Shown here: positions 25,873 to 35,385 of the stretch, one piece after another
Position numbering within the stretch: the stretch's first letter is position 1
Layout: each line of letters starts with the position of its first letter
NCBI RefSeq assembly: GCF_963668515.1
Contig: NZ_OY764864.1
Location: 186,001-250,000, forward strand
Direction: 5' to 3'
DNA: 64,000 nucleotides
DNA from: an uncultured Ilyobacter sp.
GTDB taxonomy: Bacteria; Fusobacteriota; Fusobacteriia; Fusobacteriales; Fusobacteriaceae
Position numbers and translations under genes: made by a program
Notes under the pieces: model-generated
Told to the model about the DNA's origin: nothing
The model's database searches: none
The model's input: only the letters and a program-made list of their open reading frames with translations

Positions 25873-25977
25873 AATCTACTATATAGTTTTGAATGCCCAT
25901 GGCAGACAATAAAATATGATATCTTATGTTAATTTGAGTGTGGATTATTTCATGCGCAGAATTGATAGTTAGATAAC

Positions 25978-26112
25978 AGCTTGGTGAGAATAGCTGTAGG
26001 GGTACACCTGGTCACATTCCGAACCCAGAAGTTAAGCCTGCATACGCTGAAAGTACTTGAGGGGCAGCCCTCCGGGAGGATAGGTACTTGCCAAGCTTTT
26101 TTTTATTTTAAA
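25978..26112 (+). rRNA. rrf: 5S ribosomal RNA and terminator tract
   Basis: The mature RNA is about 25978-26097 (120 bases). Helix I is AGCTTGG with CCAAGCT, and the loop region CCGAACCCAGAAGTTAAGCC is typical. The terminal stem is followed at once by TTTTTTTATTTTA, which with helix I probably ends the rRNA operon. No tRNA genes follow. Confidence 0.95.
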
Positions 26113-26135
26113 GGGCTTATTTTTGCTTTAGTGCA

Positions 26136-26164
26136 TTGACTTTATTGGAATATTGTGATAAACT
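26136..26164 (+). promoter_or_regulatory. Promoter of rplS
   Basis: TTGACT (26136-26141), 17 bases, TAAACT (26159-26164), just after the 5S terminator tract. Downstream in the leader, ATATTCC (26184-26190) and GGAATAT (26203-26209) form a 7-bp stem ahead of the ribosome binding site. Confidence 0.6.
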
Positions 26165-26236
26165 AACTAAGTTATTATACAAGATATTCCGCTTTAATTT
26201 AAGGAATATTAAATGAATATCTTTGAGGAGGAAGAA

Positions 26237-26587
26237 ATGAAAGAAAAATTAATCCAATTAGTAGAACAAAACTACCTTAGAACTGATATGCCTCAGTTCA
26301 AAGCAGGGGACACAATCGTTGTTCACTACAGAGTAAAAGAGGGAGAAAAAGAAAGAATCCAACTTTTTGAAGGTGTAGTAATCAGAGTCAATGGTGGAGG
26401 AGTAGCTAAAACTTTTACTGTTAGAAAAGTAACAGGAGGAGTTGGAGTTGAAAGAATCATCCCTGTAAACTCTCCAATGATCGAAAAAATCGAAGTTAAG
26501 AGAATCGGTAAAGTAAGAAGATCGAAACTTTACTACTTAAGAGAACTTTCTGGAAAGAAAGCAAGAATCAAAGAGATCAGAAAGTAA
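26237..26587 (+). CDS. rplS: 50S ribosomal protein L19
   Basis: A 116-residue protein matching L19, which sits at the 30S-50S interface. Conserved parts are [34 protein letters not shown] (middle) and [17 protein letters not shown] (C-terminus). An in-frame ATG exists at 26213, but TGAGGAGGAAG lies just before 26237, which gives the family-standard N-terminus. It appears monocistronic here, between its own promoter and terminator, not in the common rpsP-rimM-trmD-rplS operon. Confidence 0.96.
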   Translation: MKEKLIQLVEQNYLRTDMPQFKAGDTIVVHYRVKEGEKERIQLFEGVVIRVNGGGVAKTFTVRKVTGGVGVERIIPVNSPMIEKIEVKRIGKVRRSKLYYLRELSGKKARIKEIRK

Positions 26588-26600
26588 TTATATCAAAACT

Positions 26601-26629
26601 GTCCAGGGCGAATGCCCTGGGCTTTTTTG
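26601..26629 (+). terminator. Terminator of rplS
   Basis: GTCCAGGGC (26601-26609) pairs with GCCCTGGGC (26614-26622, one T-G), followed by TTTTTT. The 240 bases beyond, up to the next small gene, are AT-rich and I see no other feature in them. Confidence 0.93.
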
Positions 26630-26863
26630 ATTATTGTAAAAAAATATATAGAAAAAAATAACATAGGAATAATTTTATTTTTTAAAAGATAAAAAAATAT
26701 CTAAAAATGATAATGCTATAGGAGTAAGATGAATTTTTAAATTATAGATTGTGAAAAACAGAATACTGCAAAATAAGGAAAAAGATAACTATTATTTACA
26801 GGACTCAAGATATGAAATATACTAGAAAAGTAGAGAAGAACTGTTAATAATAGGAGGGGTTTA

Positions 26864-27013
26864 ATGGAAAAAATCAAATGTCCGCATTGTGGGAATCTAT
26901 CAGGTGAGGTAGATTATGAAAAAAGTACGAAATATTTCATTTGTAACGAATGCAGTTCTATGTTTCATACGATTCAGGAAAACGGAAAAATAAAAGTAGA
27001 ACTGGAAGGATAA
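26864..27013 (+). CDS. 49-residue zinc-ribbon protein
   Basis: A small gene with a strong ribosome binding site (TAGGAGGGG, 26851-26859). The product begins MEKIKCPHCGNLSGE and has a second pair at FICNECSSMF. This gives a CPHC...CNEC four-Cys zinc-ribbon with knuckles at residues 6-9 and 27-30, followed by a short polar tail. It covers its length almost entirely as one ribbon. The function is unknown; such mini-ribbons can bind nucleic acid or act as protein adaptors. It stands alone, with its own terminator and lepB after it. Confidence 0.8.
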   Translation: MEKIKCPHCGNLSGEVDYEKSTKYFICNECSSMFHTIQENGKIKVELEG

Positions 27014-27040
27014 GTCGGCATATGCCGGCTTATTTTATTT
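27012..27040 (+). terminator. Terminator of the zinc-ribbon gene
   Basis: AAGTCGGCA (27012-27020) and TGCCGGCTT (27023-27031) form a 9-bp stem with one G-U, overlapping the stop codon and followed by ATTTTATTTCT. Confidence 0.8.
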
Positions 27041-27075
27041 CTCAGAAGAATCAAAGACAATAGGGGGAAAAAAAG

Positions 27076-27104
27076 TCGAAAAAAATGTTTAATTATGTTA
27101 AAAT
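27076..27104 (+). promoter_or_regulatory. Extended -10 promoter of lepB
   Basis: TCGAAA (27076-27081), 17 bases, TAAAAT (27099-27104), with TG at 27096-27097 giving TGnTAAAAT. It lies 32 bases before the lepB start. Confidence 0.6.
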
Positions 27105-27135
27105 AGGAAAGTAAAATACTGAAAGAGGTGCATAA

Positions 27136-28056
27136 ATGGAAAAAGAAAAAATTATAATTAATGGAATTTTTTACCTGTTTCTGACAACGTGTTTTCTTTT
27201 GTTATGGATAAAAGAAAAAGAGGCGGTTGAACTCATTAAAGAGTATAGGGGAGCTTTCTCCGAGAAGATAATCTCTATATTCAATATAGAGGGTCCAACA
27301 GCTCAAAAGTGGGTAAAAAAGACTGTTAATTTTTTAGAAACAATCGGATCGGCACTTATACTAGTTCTGATAATTCAAAAATTTTATTTGGGAAATTTTC
27401 TTGTTCCAACGGGATCAATGATACCAACAATTATGCCAAAAGACAGAATATTTGGAAACATGGTGGTTTATAGTTTTAAACAACCTAAACGAGAAGATAT
27501 AATCGTTTTTAGAGAACCGGTGGAAAATAAAGTGTTATACACAAAAAGAGTCATGGGACTTCCAGGTGAAGAGGTGAAAATAGAGTTTGGACATCTCTAC
27601 ATAAACAACAAAAGAATAGACAGCAGGGAATATTCCAATCTTGGATTTATAGAATATGACACTTGGACGATACCTAAAAAAGGTGATACTATCGAAATTG
27701 TTCCTGGGGCTGATTATTCCTCTGAAATAAAAAGCGAGGATATAAAAGAAATTCAAGAATTTTTAGTTGAAAAGCCTGGGCAGTTGAGAGAGATACTTCC
27801 AGATGTTGACTTTTATGTAAATGGGAAAAAAACGGGAATGATTTTGGATTTTATTCATGACAAGAACACGATAGATGAGATATTGGAAGGAAAAACTGTA
27901 AAAACTCAAATTGACGAAAATTATTACATGGTTTTAGGTGATAATACAGATGGAAGTTATGATTCTAGAATGTGGGGGTTTGTCGCCGAGAGTAGAATAA
28001 AAGGAAAGGCATTTGTAAGATTTTGGCCGTTAAACAGGATCGGATTGGTAAAATAA
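27136..28056 (+). CDS. lepB: Signal peptidase I
   Basis: A 306-residue membrane protease that removes signal peptides of exported proteins. Two membrane helices are near the N-terminus (about 8-24 and 66-84), so the catalytic domain faces outward. The catalytic Ser is S94 in PTGSMIPT and the general base Lys is K137 in TKRVMGLPGE. Box E is GDNTDGSYDSRMWG near 270. A roughly 80-residue insertion after box D (about 165-240) makes it longer than the B. subtilis enzymes. rimI follows after 10 bases. Confidence 0.95.
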   Translation: MEKEKIIINGIFYLFLTTCFLLLWIKEKEAVELIKEYRGAFSEKIISIFNIEGPTAQKWVKKTVNFLETIGSALILVLIIQKFYLGNFLVPTGSMIPTIMPKDRIFGNMVVYSFKQPKREDIIVFREPVENKVLYTKRVMGLPGEEVKIEFGHLYINNKRIDSREYSNLGFIEYDTWTIPKKGDTIEIVPGADYSSEIKSEDIKEIQEFLVEKPGQLREILPDVDFYVNGKKTGMILDFIHDKNTIDEILEGKTVKTQIDENYYMVLGDNTDGSYDSRMWGFVAESRIKGKAFVRFWPLNRIGLVK

Positions 28057-28066
28057 GGGGATTCTG

Positions 28067-28498
28067 ATGGAAGTGATTCAAGGCATGAATATAGACGATA
28101 TAGAGGGACTCTACCAGTTAGAAAAAAAATACTTTCCAGGCAATTCCTATAGCAGGGACTCTTTGTTTAAAATGCTGGGAAATAGCAGGTATTATTTCTG
28201 GGAAGTCTGGAAAAAGGAAAAACTAATAGGATACGCAATTCTTCTAGACAGCATCGATATTTTCGAGATAATCAAGATAGCTGTAGACATAAGTTATAGG
28301 AACCAGGGTATAGGGGAGGAACTGCTTAGAACTATATCACAAGATGTTGAAAAAAGTATACATTTAGAAGTCAGGGAAAGTAATCTGGCTGCTATAAAAC
28401 TATATGAGAAAATGGGATTTGAAAATCTCTTTAAAAGGAAAAATTACTATGGTGATACAGGAGAAGATGCTTTGGTAATGGTGTTAAATAAACAATAA
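28067..28498 (+). CDS. rimI: GNAT acetyltransferase, RimI-like
   Basis: A 143-residue GCN5-family N-acetyltransferase. The acetyl-CoA loop appears as VDISYRNQGIGEELLR (about 79-94), followed by LEVRESNLAAIKLYEKMGFE. That last motif is characteristic of RimI, which acetylates the N-terminus of ribosomal protein S18. Substrate assignment is by resemblance only, so other GNAT targets are possible. It is co-transcribed with lepB. Confidence 0.8.
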   Translation: MEVIQGMNIDDIEGLYQLEKKYFPGNSYSRDSLFKMLGNSRYYFWEVWKKEKLIGYAILLDSIDIFEIIKIAVDISYRNQGIGEELLRTISQDVEKSIHLEVRESNLAAIKLYEKMGFENLFKRKNYYGDTGEDALVMVLNKQ

Positions 28499-28562
28499 TC
28501 AAAATACCTATATTAATTGGGTCATTTAAAAAATAAATTATTTATGAAAGGGTGGAAAAAAA

Positions 28563-29996
28563 TTGGGAAATAATGTTTATTCAAATCCATTGGTTGAAAG
28601 GTACGGATCGAAAGAGATGCTGGAGAATTTTTCTCCTGACAAAAAGTTTTCCACATGGAGAAAACTTTGGATAGCACTGGCAGAAGCTCAAAAAGACTTG
28701 GGGCTTAATATCACTGAGGAACAGCTAGAAGAGATGAGAGAAAATGTAGACAACATCGATTACGAACTTGCAAAGGCAAAAGAGCGTGAGTTTAGACATG
28801 ATGTAATGGCTCATGTGCATACATTTGGTACGGCAGCTCCTAAGGCTATGCCTATAATTCATTTGGGGGCTACAAGTGCCTTTGTAGGAGACAATACTGA
28901 TCTAATCCAAATAAAGGACGGACTTGAAATTCTAAAGGCAAAGATGGTGAATGTAATTGACTCCATGGCTAAATTCTCTCTTGAGTACAAGGATCTTCCC
29001 ACACTTGGCTTTACACATTTTCAGCCTGCTCAGCTTACTACAGTTGGTAAGAGAACTACTTTGTGGCTTCAGAGCCTGATACTTGACTTTGAAGAACTTG
29101 AATTTAGAGAAGAAACTCTAAGATTCAGAGGTGTAAAAGGTACAACTGGAACTCAGGCAAGCTACCTAGAGCTATTTAACGGGGAATTTGAAAAGGTTAA
29201 GAAATTAGATGAAATAGTAGCTGAAAAAATGGGATTCAATAAAAGTTTCTTGGTAACTGGTCAGACATACGACAGAAAAGTTGACTCAGAGATACTCAAC
29301 CTACTTTCAAATATAGCTCAGTCGGCACATAAATTCACCAATGACCTAAGACTATTACAGCATCTAAAAGAGATAGAAGAACCATTTGAAAAAAGTCAAA
29401 TAGGGTCTTCTGCAATGGCCTATAAAAGGAATCCAATGAGAAGTGAAAGAATTTCATCTCTTGCTAAATTTGTAGTTGCAATGCAACAGAGTACTGCTAT
29501 GACCGCTGCGACACAGTGGTTCGAGAGAACTCTAGACGATTCAGCAAACAAAAGACTTTCTATACCTCAGGCTTTTATTGCAATAGATTCAATACTCCTC
29601 ATCTGGCAGAATATAATGGATGGTCTTGTGGTATATCCTAAGATGATAGAGAAGCGTATCATGTCAGAACTTCCGTTTATGGCAACTGAATATATTATAA
29701 TGGAAGGTGTGAAAAATGGAGGAGACAGACAGGAGCTTCATGAAAGAATAAGAGTTCATTCTATGGAAGCTGCAAAGAATGTGAAACTAGAGGGAAAAGA
29801 GAATGACCTCATAGAAAGAATTTTAAAAGATGATTATTTCAATATAGACAAAGAGAGACTCTTAGAAATTTTAGATCCTAAAAATTTCGTTGGATTTTCT
29901 GCAGAGCAAACTTTAGAGTTTATTGAAAAAGATGTAAATCCTATCATAAAAAAATACGAGGCTATGATCGGAATCGAAGCGGAGTTAAGAGTATAG
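28563..29996 (+). CDS. purB: Adenylosuccinate lyase
   Basis: A 477-residue lyase acting twice in purine synthesis: SAICAR to AICAR, and adenylosuccinate to AMP. The superfamily signature is GSSAMAYKRNPMRSE (about 280-294), and the catalytic region includes THFQPAQLTTVGKR (about 156-169). The start is TTG at 28563; no in-frame ATG lies nearby, and AAAGGGTGG ends 7 bases before it. The length fits the longer fumarase-like PurB group. Its stop overlaps the next start by one base. Confidence 0.96.
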   Translation: MGNNVYSNPLVERYGSKEMLENFSPDKKFSTWRKLWIALAEAQKDLGLNITEEQLEEMRENVDNIDYELAKAKEREFRHDVMAHVHTFGTAAPKAMPIIHLGATSAFVGDNTDLIQIKDGLEILKAKMVNVIDSMAKFSLEYKDLPTLGFTHFQPAQLTTVGKRTTLWLQSLILDFEELEFREETLRFRGVKGTTGTQASYLELFNGEFEKVKKLDEIVAEKMGFNKSFLVTGQTYDRKVDSEILNLLSNIAQSAHKFTNDLRLLQHLKEIEEPFEKSQIGSSAMAYKRNPMRSERISSLAKFVVAMQQSTAMTAATQWFERTLDDSANKRLSIPQAFIAIDSILLIWQNIMDGLVVYPKMIEKRIMSELPFMATEYIIMEGVKNGGDRQELHERIRVHSMEAAKNVKLEGKENDLIERILKDDYFNIDKERLLEILDPKNFVGFSAEQTLEFIEKDVNPIIKKYEAMIGIEAELRV

Positions 29997-30511
29997 TGTC
30001 GAAAAATAAAAGAGAGGGCTATCTGATTGCATTGGTTTTGATAGCCCTTTATTTTTCTCTTCTTGAGAATCTAGTGCCGAAACCATTTCCTTGGATGAAG
30101 ATAGGATTAGCAAATCTAGCTACAATTATAGCGCTCGAAAAGTTTGATAAAAAGATGGCCTTTGAAGTGGTAGGACTCAGGATAATAATACAAGGCCTGA
30201 TGCTCGGAACCCTTTTTACTCCTGGTTTTTTTGTAAGTCTGACAGCAGGAACTGCAAGCACCGGAGTAATGGTATTTTTATATAATTTCAGAAAAAATCT
30301 TAGTTTAATGGCAATAAGTTCTTTTTCAGCTGTGGTGCATAATATAACACAGCTTTTTGTAGTTTACTTTTTAATGTTTAGAAATATAGATGTTTATACT
30401 AAATCCATACTTAGTTTTGTACTGCTTTTTCTAGCTCTTGGATGGGCTTCCGGTATGGTAACGGGATATCTGGGGGAGAGATTAAATTTGAGAAGGAGGA
30501 TAAGAAATTGA
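29996..30511 (+). CDS. Gx transporter / heptaprenyl diphosphate synthase component I-like membrane protein
   Basis: A 171-residue protein with about five membrane helices (for example 9-25, 60-80, 82-100, 105-125 and 130-155). The sequence PKPFPWMKIGLANL near residue 28 and the overall pattern match the family named Hpre_diP_synt_I or Gx transporter, which resembles ECF-type substrate-binding components. The substrate is unknown. It starts with GTG overlapping the purB stop, and glmM starts inside its end, so the three genes are coupled. Confidence 0.75.
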   Translation: MSKNKREGYLIALVLIALYFSLLENLVPKPFPWMKIGLANLATIIALEKFDKKMAFEVVGLRIIIQGLMLGTLFTPGFFVSLTAGTASTGVMVFLYNFRKNLSLMAISSFSAVVHNITQLFVVYFLMFRNIDVYTKSILSFVLLFLALGWASGMVTGYLGERLNLRRRIRN

Positions 30512-31863
30512 GGAAATATTTTGGAACTGACGGGATAAGAGGCGAAGCCAATAAAGAACTTACAGTTGATATAGCATTGAGGCTGGGGTACGCCATAGGG
30601 TATTATCTGAGAAAAAAAAATCCCAATAAAAAGCTAAAGGTGATAATGGGCACGGACACAAGAGTCTCAGGATATATGCTGAGGTCTGCTCTTTTTGCAG
30701 GGATGACTTCTATGGGTGTAGATATAGATTTTGTAGGAGTAATACCCACTCCAGGGGTATCTTATCTAACCAGAAGACTTTCTGCAGATGCAGGTATAAT
30801 GATATCAGCATCACACAATCCAGCAAAAGACAACGGAATAAAGATCTTTGCTTCTAATGGATACAAACTTCCTGACGAGGTAGAACTTGAATTAGAAGAC
30901 CTTATGGACAGGTTTGAAGAGATAAGCAAAGAGTGCATGTCTGGAGACAAGGTAGGTAAATTTAAATATGCAGACAATGAGTACTATCTCTACAGAGACT
31001 ACTTGATTTCAACAGTAAAGGGAGATTTTTCGGGGATAAAAATAATCCTAGATACAGCCAACGGAGCTGCCTACAGAATAGCAAGACAAGTATTTCTGGC
31101 CCTAGGTGCTGAGATAGTTGTAATAAACGATGCTCCAAACGGAACAAATATAAATGTAAAATGTGGTTCTACACATCCTGAGATACTTGCTAAAGTCGTA
31201 ACAGGTTATGAGGCTGATCTTGGTCTTGCTTATGACGGTGATGCAGACAGACTGATGGCAGTGGACAAGAACGGAAATGTAATAGACGGTGACAAGATAA
31301 TAGCAATCCTTGCCAAAGAACTGAAAAGCAGAGGAGAGCTAAATGATAACAGAATTGTAACAACTGTTATGAGTAACATGGGATTTGAAAACTATCTTGA
31401 TAAAAACGGGATAGGCCTCATAAGGGCAAATGTAGGGGACAGATATGTCTTGGAAAAAATGAAAGTAAATGGATTGAATATAGGGGGAGAACAGTCAGGT
31501 CATATAATTTTATTAGATTATAATACAACTGGAGATGGTGTGCTGACCTCACTTAAACTGGTAGAGGCTCTGAGAGATAGTGAAAAAAGCCTAGATGAGC
31601 ATGTGGTTGATATCCATGACTGGCCACAGCTATTGATAAACATAAGAGTTTCAAATGATAAAAAGAACCTCTGGAATCAAAATAAAAAGATTATGGATAT
31701 AATACAAAAAAAAGAGGGAGAGATGTCTGGAATGGGACGTGTACTGGTACGAACCTCCGGAACTGAGCCTATAGTAAGAGTAATGGTGGAAGGTAAAAAA
31801 CAGGAGATGGTGGACTCTGTAGCTCTGGAAATTTCTGAGGTAGTGAAGCAGCAACTTTCTTAA
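30508..31863 (+). CDS. glmM: Phosphoglucosamine mutase
   Basis: A 451-residue enzyme converting glucosamine-6-P to glucosamine-1-P for peptidoglycan and LPS precursors. The N-terminus YFGTDGIRGEAN is diagnostic. The phosphoserine is S102 in ISASHNPAKDNG. The Mg2+ loop is DGDADR and the phosphate-binding C-terminal loop is RTSGTEP. The open frame extends to 30442, but the family N-terminus and the ribosome binding site AAGGAGGA (30493-30500) point to TTG 30508. This overlaps the previous stop as TTGA. Confidence 0.96.
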   Translation: MRKYFGTDGIRGEANKELTVDIALRLGYAIGYYLRKKNPNKKLKVIMGTDTRVSGYMLRSALFAGMTSMGVDIDFVGVIPTPGVSYLTRRLSADAGIMISASHNPAKDNGIKIFASNGYKLPDEVELELEDLMDRFEEISKECMSGDKVGKFKYADNEYYLYRDYLISTVKGDFSGIKIILDTANGAAYRIARQVFLALGAEIVVINDAPNGTNINVKCGSTHPEILAKVVTGYEADLGLAYDGDADRLMAVDKNGNVIDGDKIIAILAKELKSRGELNDNRIVTTVMSNMGFENYLDKNGIGLIRANVGDRYVLEKMKVNGLNIGGEQSGHIILLDYNTTGDGVLTSLKLVEALRDSEKSLDEHVVDIHDWPQLLINIRVSNDKKNLWNQNKKIMDIIQKKEGEMSGMGRVLVRTSGTEPIVRVMVEGKKQEMVDSVALEISEVVKQQLS

Positions 31864-32196
31864 AATTCTTGCAATTTCATGGAAAATATATTAATCTATG
31901 ATAGAAAAATAAATAAAATAATCACAAGCCATAAAAAAATCTTTGAAAAATAGCTTTTATATAAAGAATTAGGGTAAAGAATACCAAAAGCATGCCCTGT
32001 CTAAATAAAACGGAGAAACGATTCTGAAAAAAACTGTTTTGTTTCAAAAAAATACAAAGGTAATGCAAAAATAAAAAAAATAATGCAAAAATAAAAAAAA
32101 TAAGCTATCATGTATTATGTCACTGTAAAAATTAGTGATTTTTTGTGAAAAACTTATTAATTTTACCAGGAATGCGAATTATATTAGAGGTGAAAT
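31864..32196 (+). other. AT-rich gap with no recognised gene
   Basis: 333 bases between glmM and the methyltransferase gene. It contains the short tandem repeat at 32061-32100 and a weak stem TCACT...AGTGA followed by six T (about 32119-32142). I see no riboswitch, tRNA or convincing promoter in it. Confidence 0.6.
32061..32100 (+). repeat. 20-bp tandem duplication
   Basis: The unit TAATGCAAAAATAAAAAAAA occurs twice in perfect tandem (32061-32080 and 32081-32100), followed by TAAGC. It is probably a replication slippage product in A-rich DNA. Confidence 0.9.
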
Positions 32197-32910
32197 ATGT
32201 ATCGGGAGTTTGCAAAGGTTTACGACAAGTTTATGGAGTTTGCCGATTATGATGGATGGCACAACTTTGTATCCTATGTTATAAAGGGAAATAATACCGG
32301 TGGAAAAACCTTGCTAGAGCTGGGATGTGGGACTGGCGAAGTATTAAAAAGATTTTTAGGAGAATATGAGTGTACCGGAGTTGACATTTCTGAGGATATG
32401 CTTTTGGTGGCTAGAGAAAAACTGAACGACTTAGGTGAGGATGTTCCGTTACTGTGTCAAGATATGAAGGAGCTCAATCTGGATAAAAAGTACGACATAA
32501 TAATATCTTTGTTTGACACAGTGAATCATCTTGTTAGTATAAGGGATTTGGAAAAACTTTTTGAAAAAATAAAGATTCATTTGAATACCAACGGTATCTA
32601 TATGTTTGACGTTGTAGACAGAAACTTCATGGATGAGATGTTTCCAGAGGGATTTTTTATCGATCAACGTGAAGAGATGACAGTAATTTGGGAACACTAT
32701 CAAGAGGAGGATCTAGATTATATAGATACGACTTTTTTTGTAGAAGAGAAAGATGGATTGTATAAAAAATATATTGAAAAACACAGTAAAAAAATATTTA
32801 CCCATAGAGAGATACAAAAAGCTGCGGAGAAATCAGAACTTCATGTGGAAAATATCTATGAAGAAAGCAGTCTTGCTGGGGAGCGCTTTTTTTATGTAAT
32901 AAAGAAATAG
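32197..32910 (+). CDS. Class I SAM-dependent methyltransferase
   Basis: A 237-residue methyltransferase. The SAM-binding motif I is LLELGCGTGEVLKRF (about 38-52), followed by TGVDISEDML (motif II acidic residue) and DIIISLFDTVNHL. Proteins of this size upstream of ATP synthase or in housekeeping clusters are usually of unknown substrate. It is adjacent to the atp operon, with 28 bases to the atpZ-like gene, and is probably co-transcribed. A functional link to ATP synthase is not shown by the sequence. Confidence 0.85.
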   Translation: MYREFAKVYDKFMEFADYDGWHNFVSYVIKGNNTGGKTLLELGCGTGEVLKRFLGEYECTGVDISEDMLLVAREKLNDLGEDVPLLCQDMKELNLDKKYDIIISLFDTVNHLVSIRDLEKLFEKIKIHLNTNGIYMFDVVDRNFMDEMFPEGFFIDQREEMTVIWEHYQEEDLDYIDTTFFVEEKDGLYKKYIEKHSKKIFTHREIQKAAEKSELHVENIYEESSLAGERFFYVIKK

Positions 32911-32938
32911 AAAACCAATTCAAAAGCTGGTGATTTTA

Positions 32939-33151
32939 ATGAAAAATCTTTATAAAGATATAGTTTACTATTTTTCTTTACTTGGTTATCTAGGATTTGT
33001 TATGGTTTTTAATATTCTTTTTTTTATAATTATATATAAAGTGATTGAAAAGTATTTTTTTTCAAGTGATTTGTTGTTTATAACCCTTACTCTTATAGGT
33101 ATATTTAGCGGTTTTTATAATTCGTATAAACTTATTATGAAAAAAAAATAA
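32939..33151 (+). CDS. atpZ: AtpZ-like small membrane protein
   Basis: A 70-residue protein with two membrane helices (about 9-32 and 42-60) and basic ends. Its size, topology and place directly before atpI fit AtpZ, the small protein that with AtpI forms a Ca2+/Mg2+ channel or assists ATP synthase assembly. A GTG 9 bases earlier could be used, but ATG 32939 is better spaced from GCTGGTG. Sequence motifs are weak, so the name rests mainly on context. Confidence 0.6.
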   Translation: MKNLYKDIVYYFSLLGYLGFVMVFNILFFIIIYKVIEKYFFSSDLLFITLTLIGIFSGFYNSYKLIMKKK

Positions 33152-33182
33152 AGAGAAAAATACTTTAATTTACGGTGGTTTG

Positions 33183-33566
33183 ATGAATCAAGAGATAAAA
33201 AAAGTTTTAAAAAATGCTGCTATTACATCGATAATTGTACTTATTTATGGAATTTTGGTAAGAAGCTCTGTTATATATATAGGGATGTTTGGAGGATGTA
33301 TAATTTCCTGGATAGGATTTTACAGTATCTGTCTAGAGGCGGAAGCCGCCGTGAGAAATAACAATCCATTCAGAGCAACAGTGACAGGGTATTTAAAAAG
33401 ATACTTAATATACGGCATCTATTTGGGAGTACTAATAAAATTTTGGGGTATTCCTACTTTTTTAGGCGGGGCTATAGGGTTGCTTAACATAAAGTTTAAC
33501 ATTTCACTTATGGCTATTTTAACCGCTATAAAAAAAATACAGAGCAGGTTAAAAAAATTAAAATAA
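33183..33566 (+). CDS. atpI: ATP synthase protein I
   Basis: A 127-residue protein with about four hydrophobic segments (roughly 12-30, 34-52, 72-90 and 93-115) and a basic C-terminus. This matches AtpI, which helps assemble the c ring; in P. modestum the corresponding gene leads the unc operon. A TTG codon 3 bases upstream is an alternative start. atpB follows after 29 bases with an AAAGGGGGTC site. Confidence 0.75.
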   Translation: MNQEIKKVLKNAAITSIIVLIYGILVRSSVIYIGMFGGCIISWIGFYSICLEAEAAVRNNNPFRATVTGYLKRYLIYGIYLGVLIKFWGIPTFLGGAIGLLNIKFNISLMAILTAIKKIQSRLKKLK

Positions 33567-33595
33567 TTTTAAAGAAAGGGGGTCAACGGAGAGTT

Positions 33596-34776
<1,181 letters not shown>

Positions 34777-34785
34777 TTTTAGGGA

Positions 34786-34854
34786 GGTCGCTATCCTGAA
34801 AGGGATGCTGCCAAATTTTGACGAGAAAACTTTGCGATTTATGCATAGAAATCG
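34786..34854 (+). promoter_or_regulatory. Structured gap between atpE and atpF
   Basis: The 102-base gap holds two possible hairpins: an imperfect one at 34786-34812 (core ATCCT with AGGGAT) and a 6-bp one, CGATTT (34835-34840) with AAATCG (34849-34854). Such structures could protect the 3' end of the atpE message or limit atpF translation, which fits the high demand for c over b. This role is inference. Confidence 0.4.
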
Positions 34855-34878
34855 TTCCACAGAAAGGAGGTAGACGAC

Positions 34879-35385
34879 TTGGCAACACAAAATATGCCTG
34901 TAGTGTCTATTGACATTAATATGTTTTGGCAGATCATAAACTTTTTGATTTTGATGTTTTTCTTTAAAAAATATTTTCAAAAGCCGATTTCCAAGATGCT
35001 GGATGCTAGGAAAGAAAAGATAGCTAACGATTTGAAACAGGCTGAAACAGATAGAAAAATGGCAGCTAAGGCCAATGAGGAAACCCAAGGTATCTTAAGA
35101 GCCGCTAAAGCAGAAGCTAATGAAATTCTTTTGAGGGCCGAAAAGAAAGCTGACGAAAGAAAAGAAACTATTTTAAAAGAAGCCAATGCTCAGAGAGAAA
35201 AGACTATAAAGTCTGCTGAGTTAGAAGTAGAAAAAATGAAAAAACAGGCTAGAAAAGAACTTCAATCAGAAGTTACAGATCTAGCAGTTGGTCTTGCTGA
35301 AAAGATGATCAATGAAAAACTTGATTCTAAATTGGGAGAAAACCTACTCAATGACTTTATTGAAGAGGTAGGCGAAGACAGATGA
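34879..35385 (+). CDS. atpF: ATP synthase subunit b
   Basis: A 168-residue peripheral stalk subunit. One membrane helix (about 12-32, FWQIINFLILMFFF) is followed by a long charged coiled coil with many Lys, Glu and Ala, then a short C-terminal delta-binding part. The start is TTG 34879, 7 bases after AAAGGAGG. It yields MATQNMPVVSIDINMFWQ, which agrees with the P. modestum b N-terminus as I recall it. The stop overlaps atpH by four bases (ATGA). Confidence 0.95.
   Translation: MATQNMPVVSIDINMFWQIINFLILMFFFKKYFQKPISKMLDARKEKIANDLKQAETDRKMAAKANEETQGILRAAKAEANEILLRAEKKADERKETILKEANAQREKTIKSAELEVEKMKKQARKELQSEVTDLAVGLAEKMINEKLDSKLGENLLNDFIEEVGEDR

Noticed and set aside
32061..32100. Tandem repeat considered as a CRISPR remnant.
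   Set aside because: Only two 20-bp units with no spacer, made mostly of A runs. No cas genes in the window.
31864..32196. The 333-base gap considered as a riboswitch.
   Set aside because: No conserved riboswitch core was recognised and no clear terminator stem precedes the next gene.
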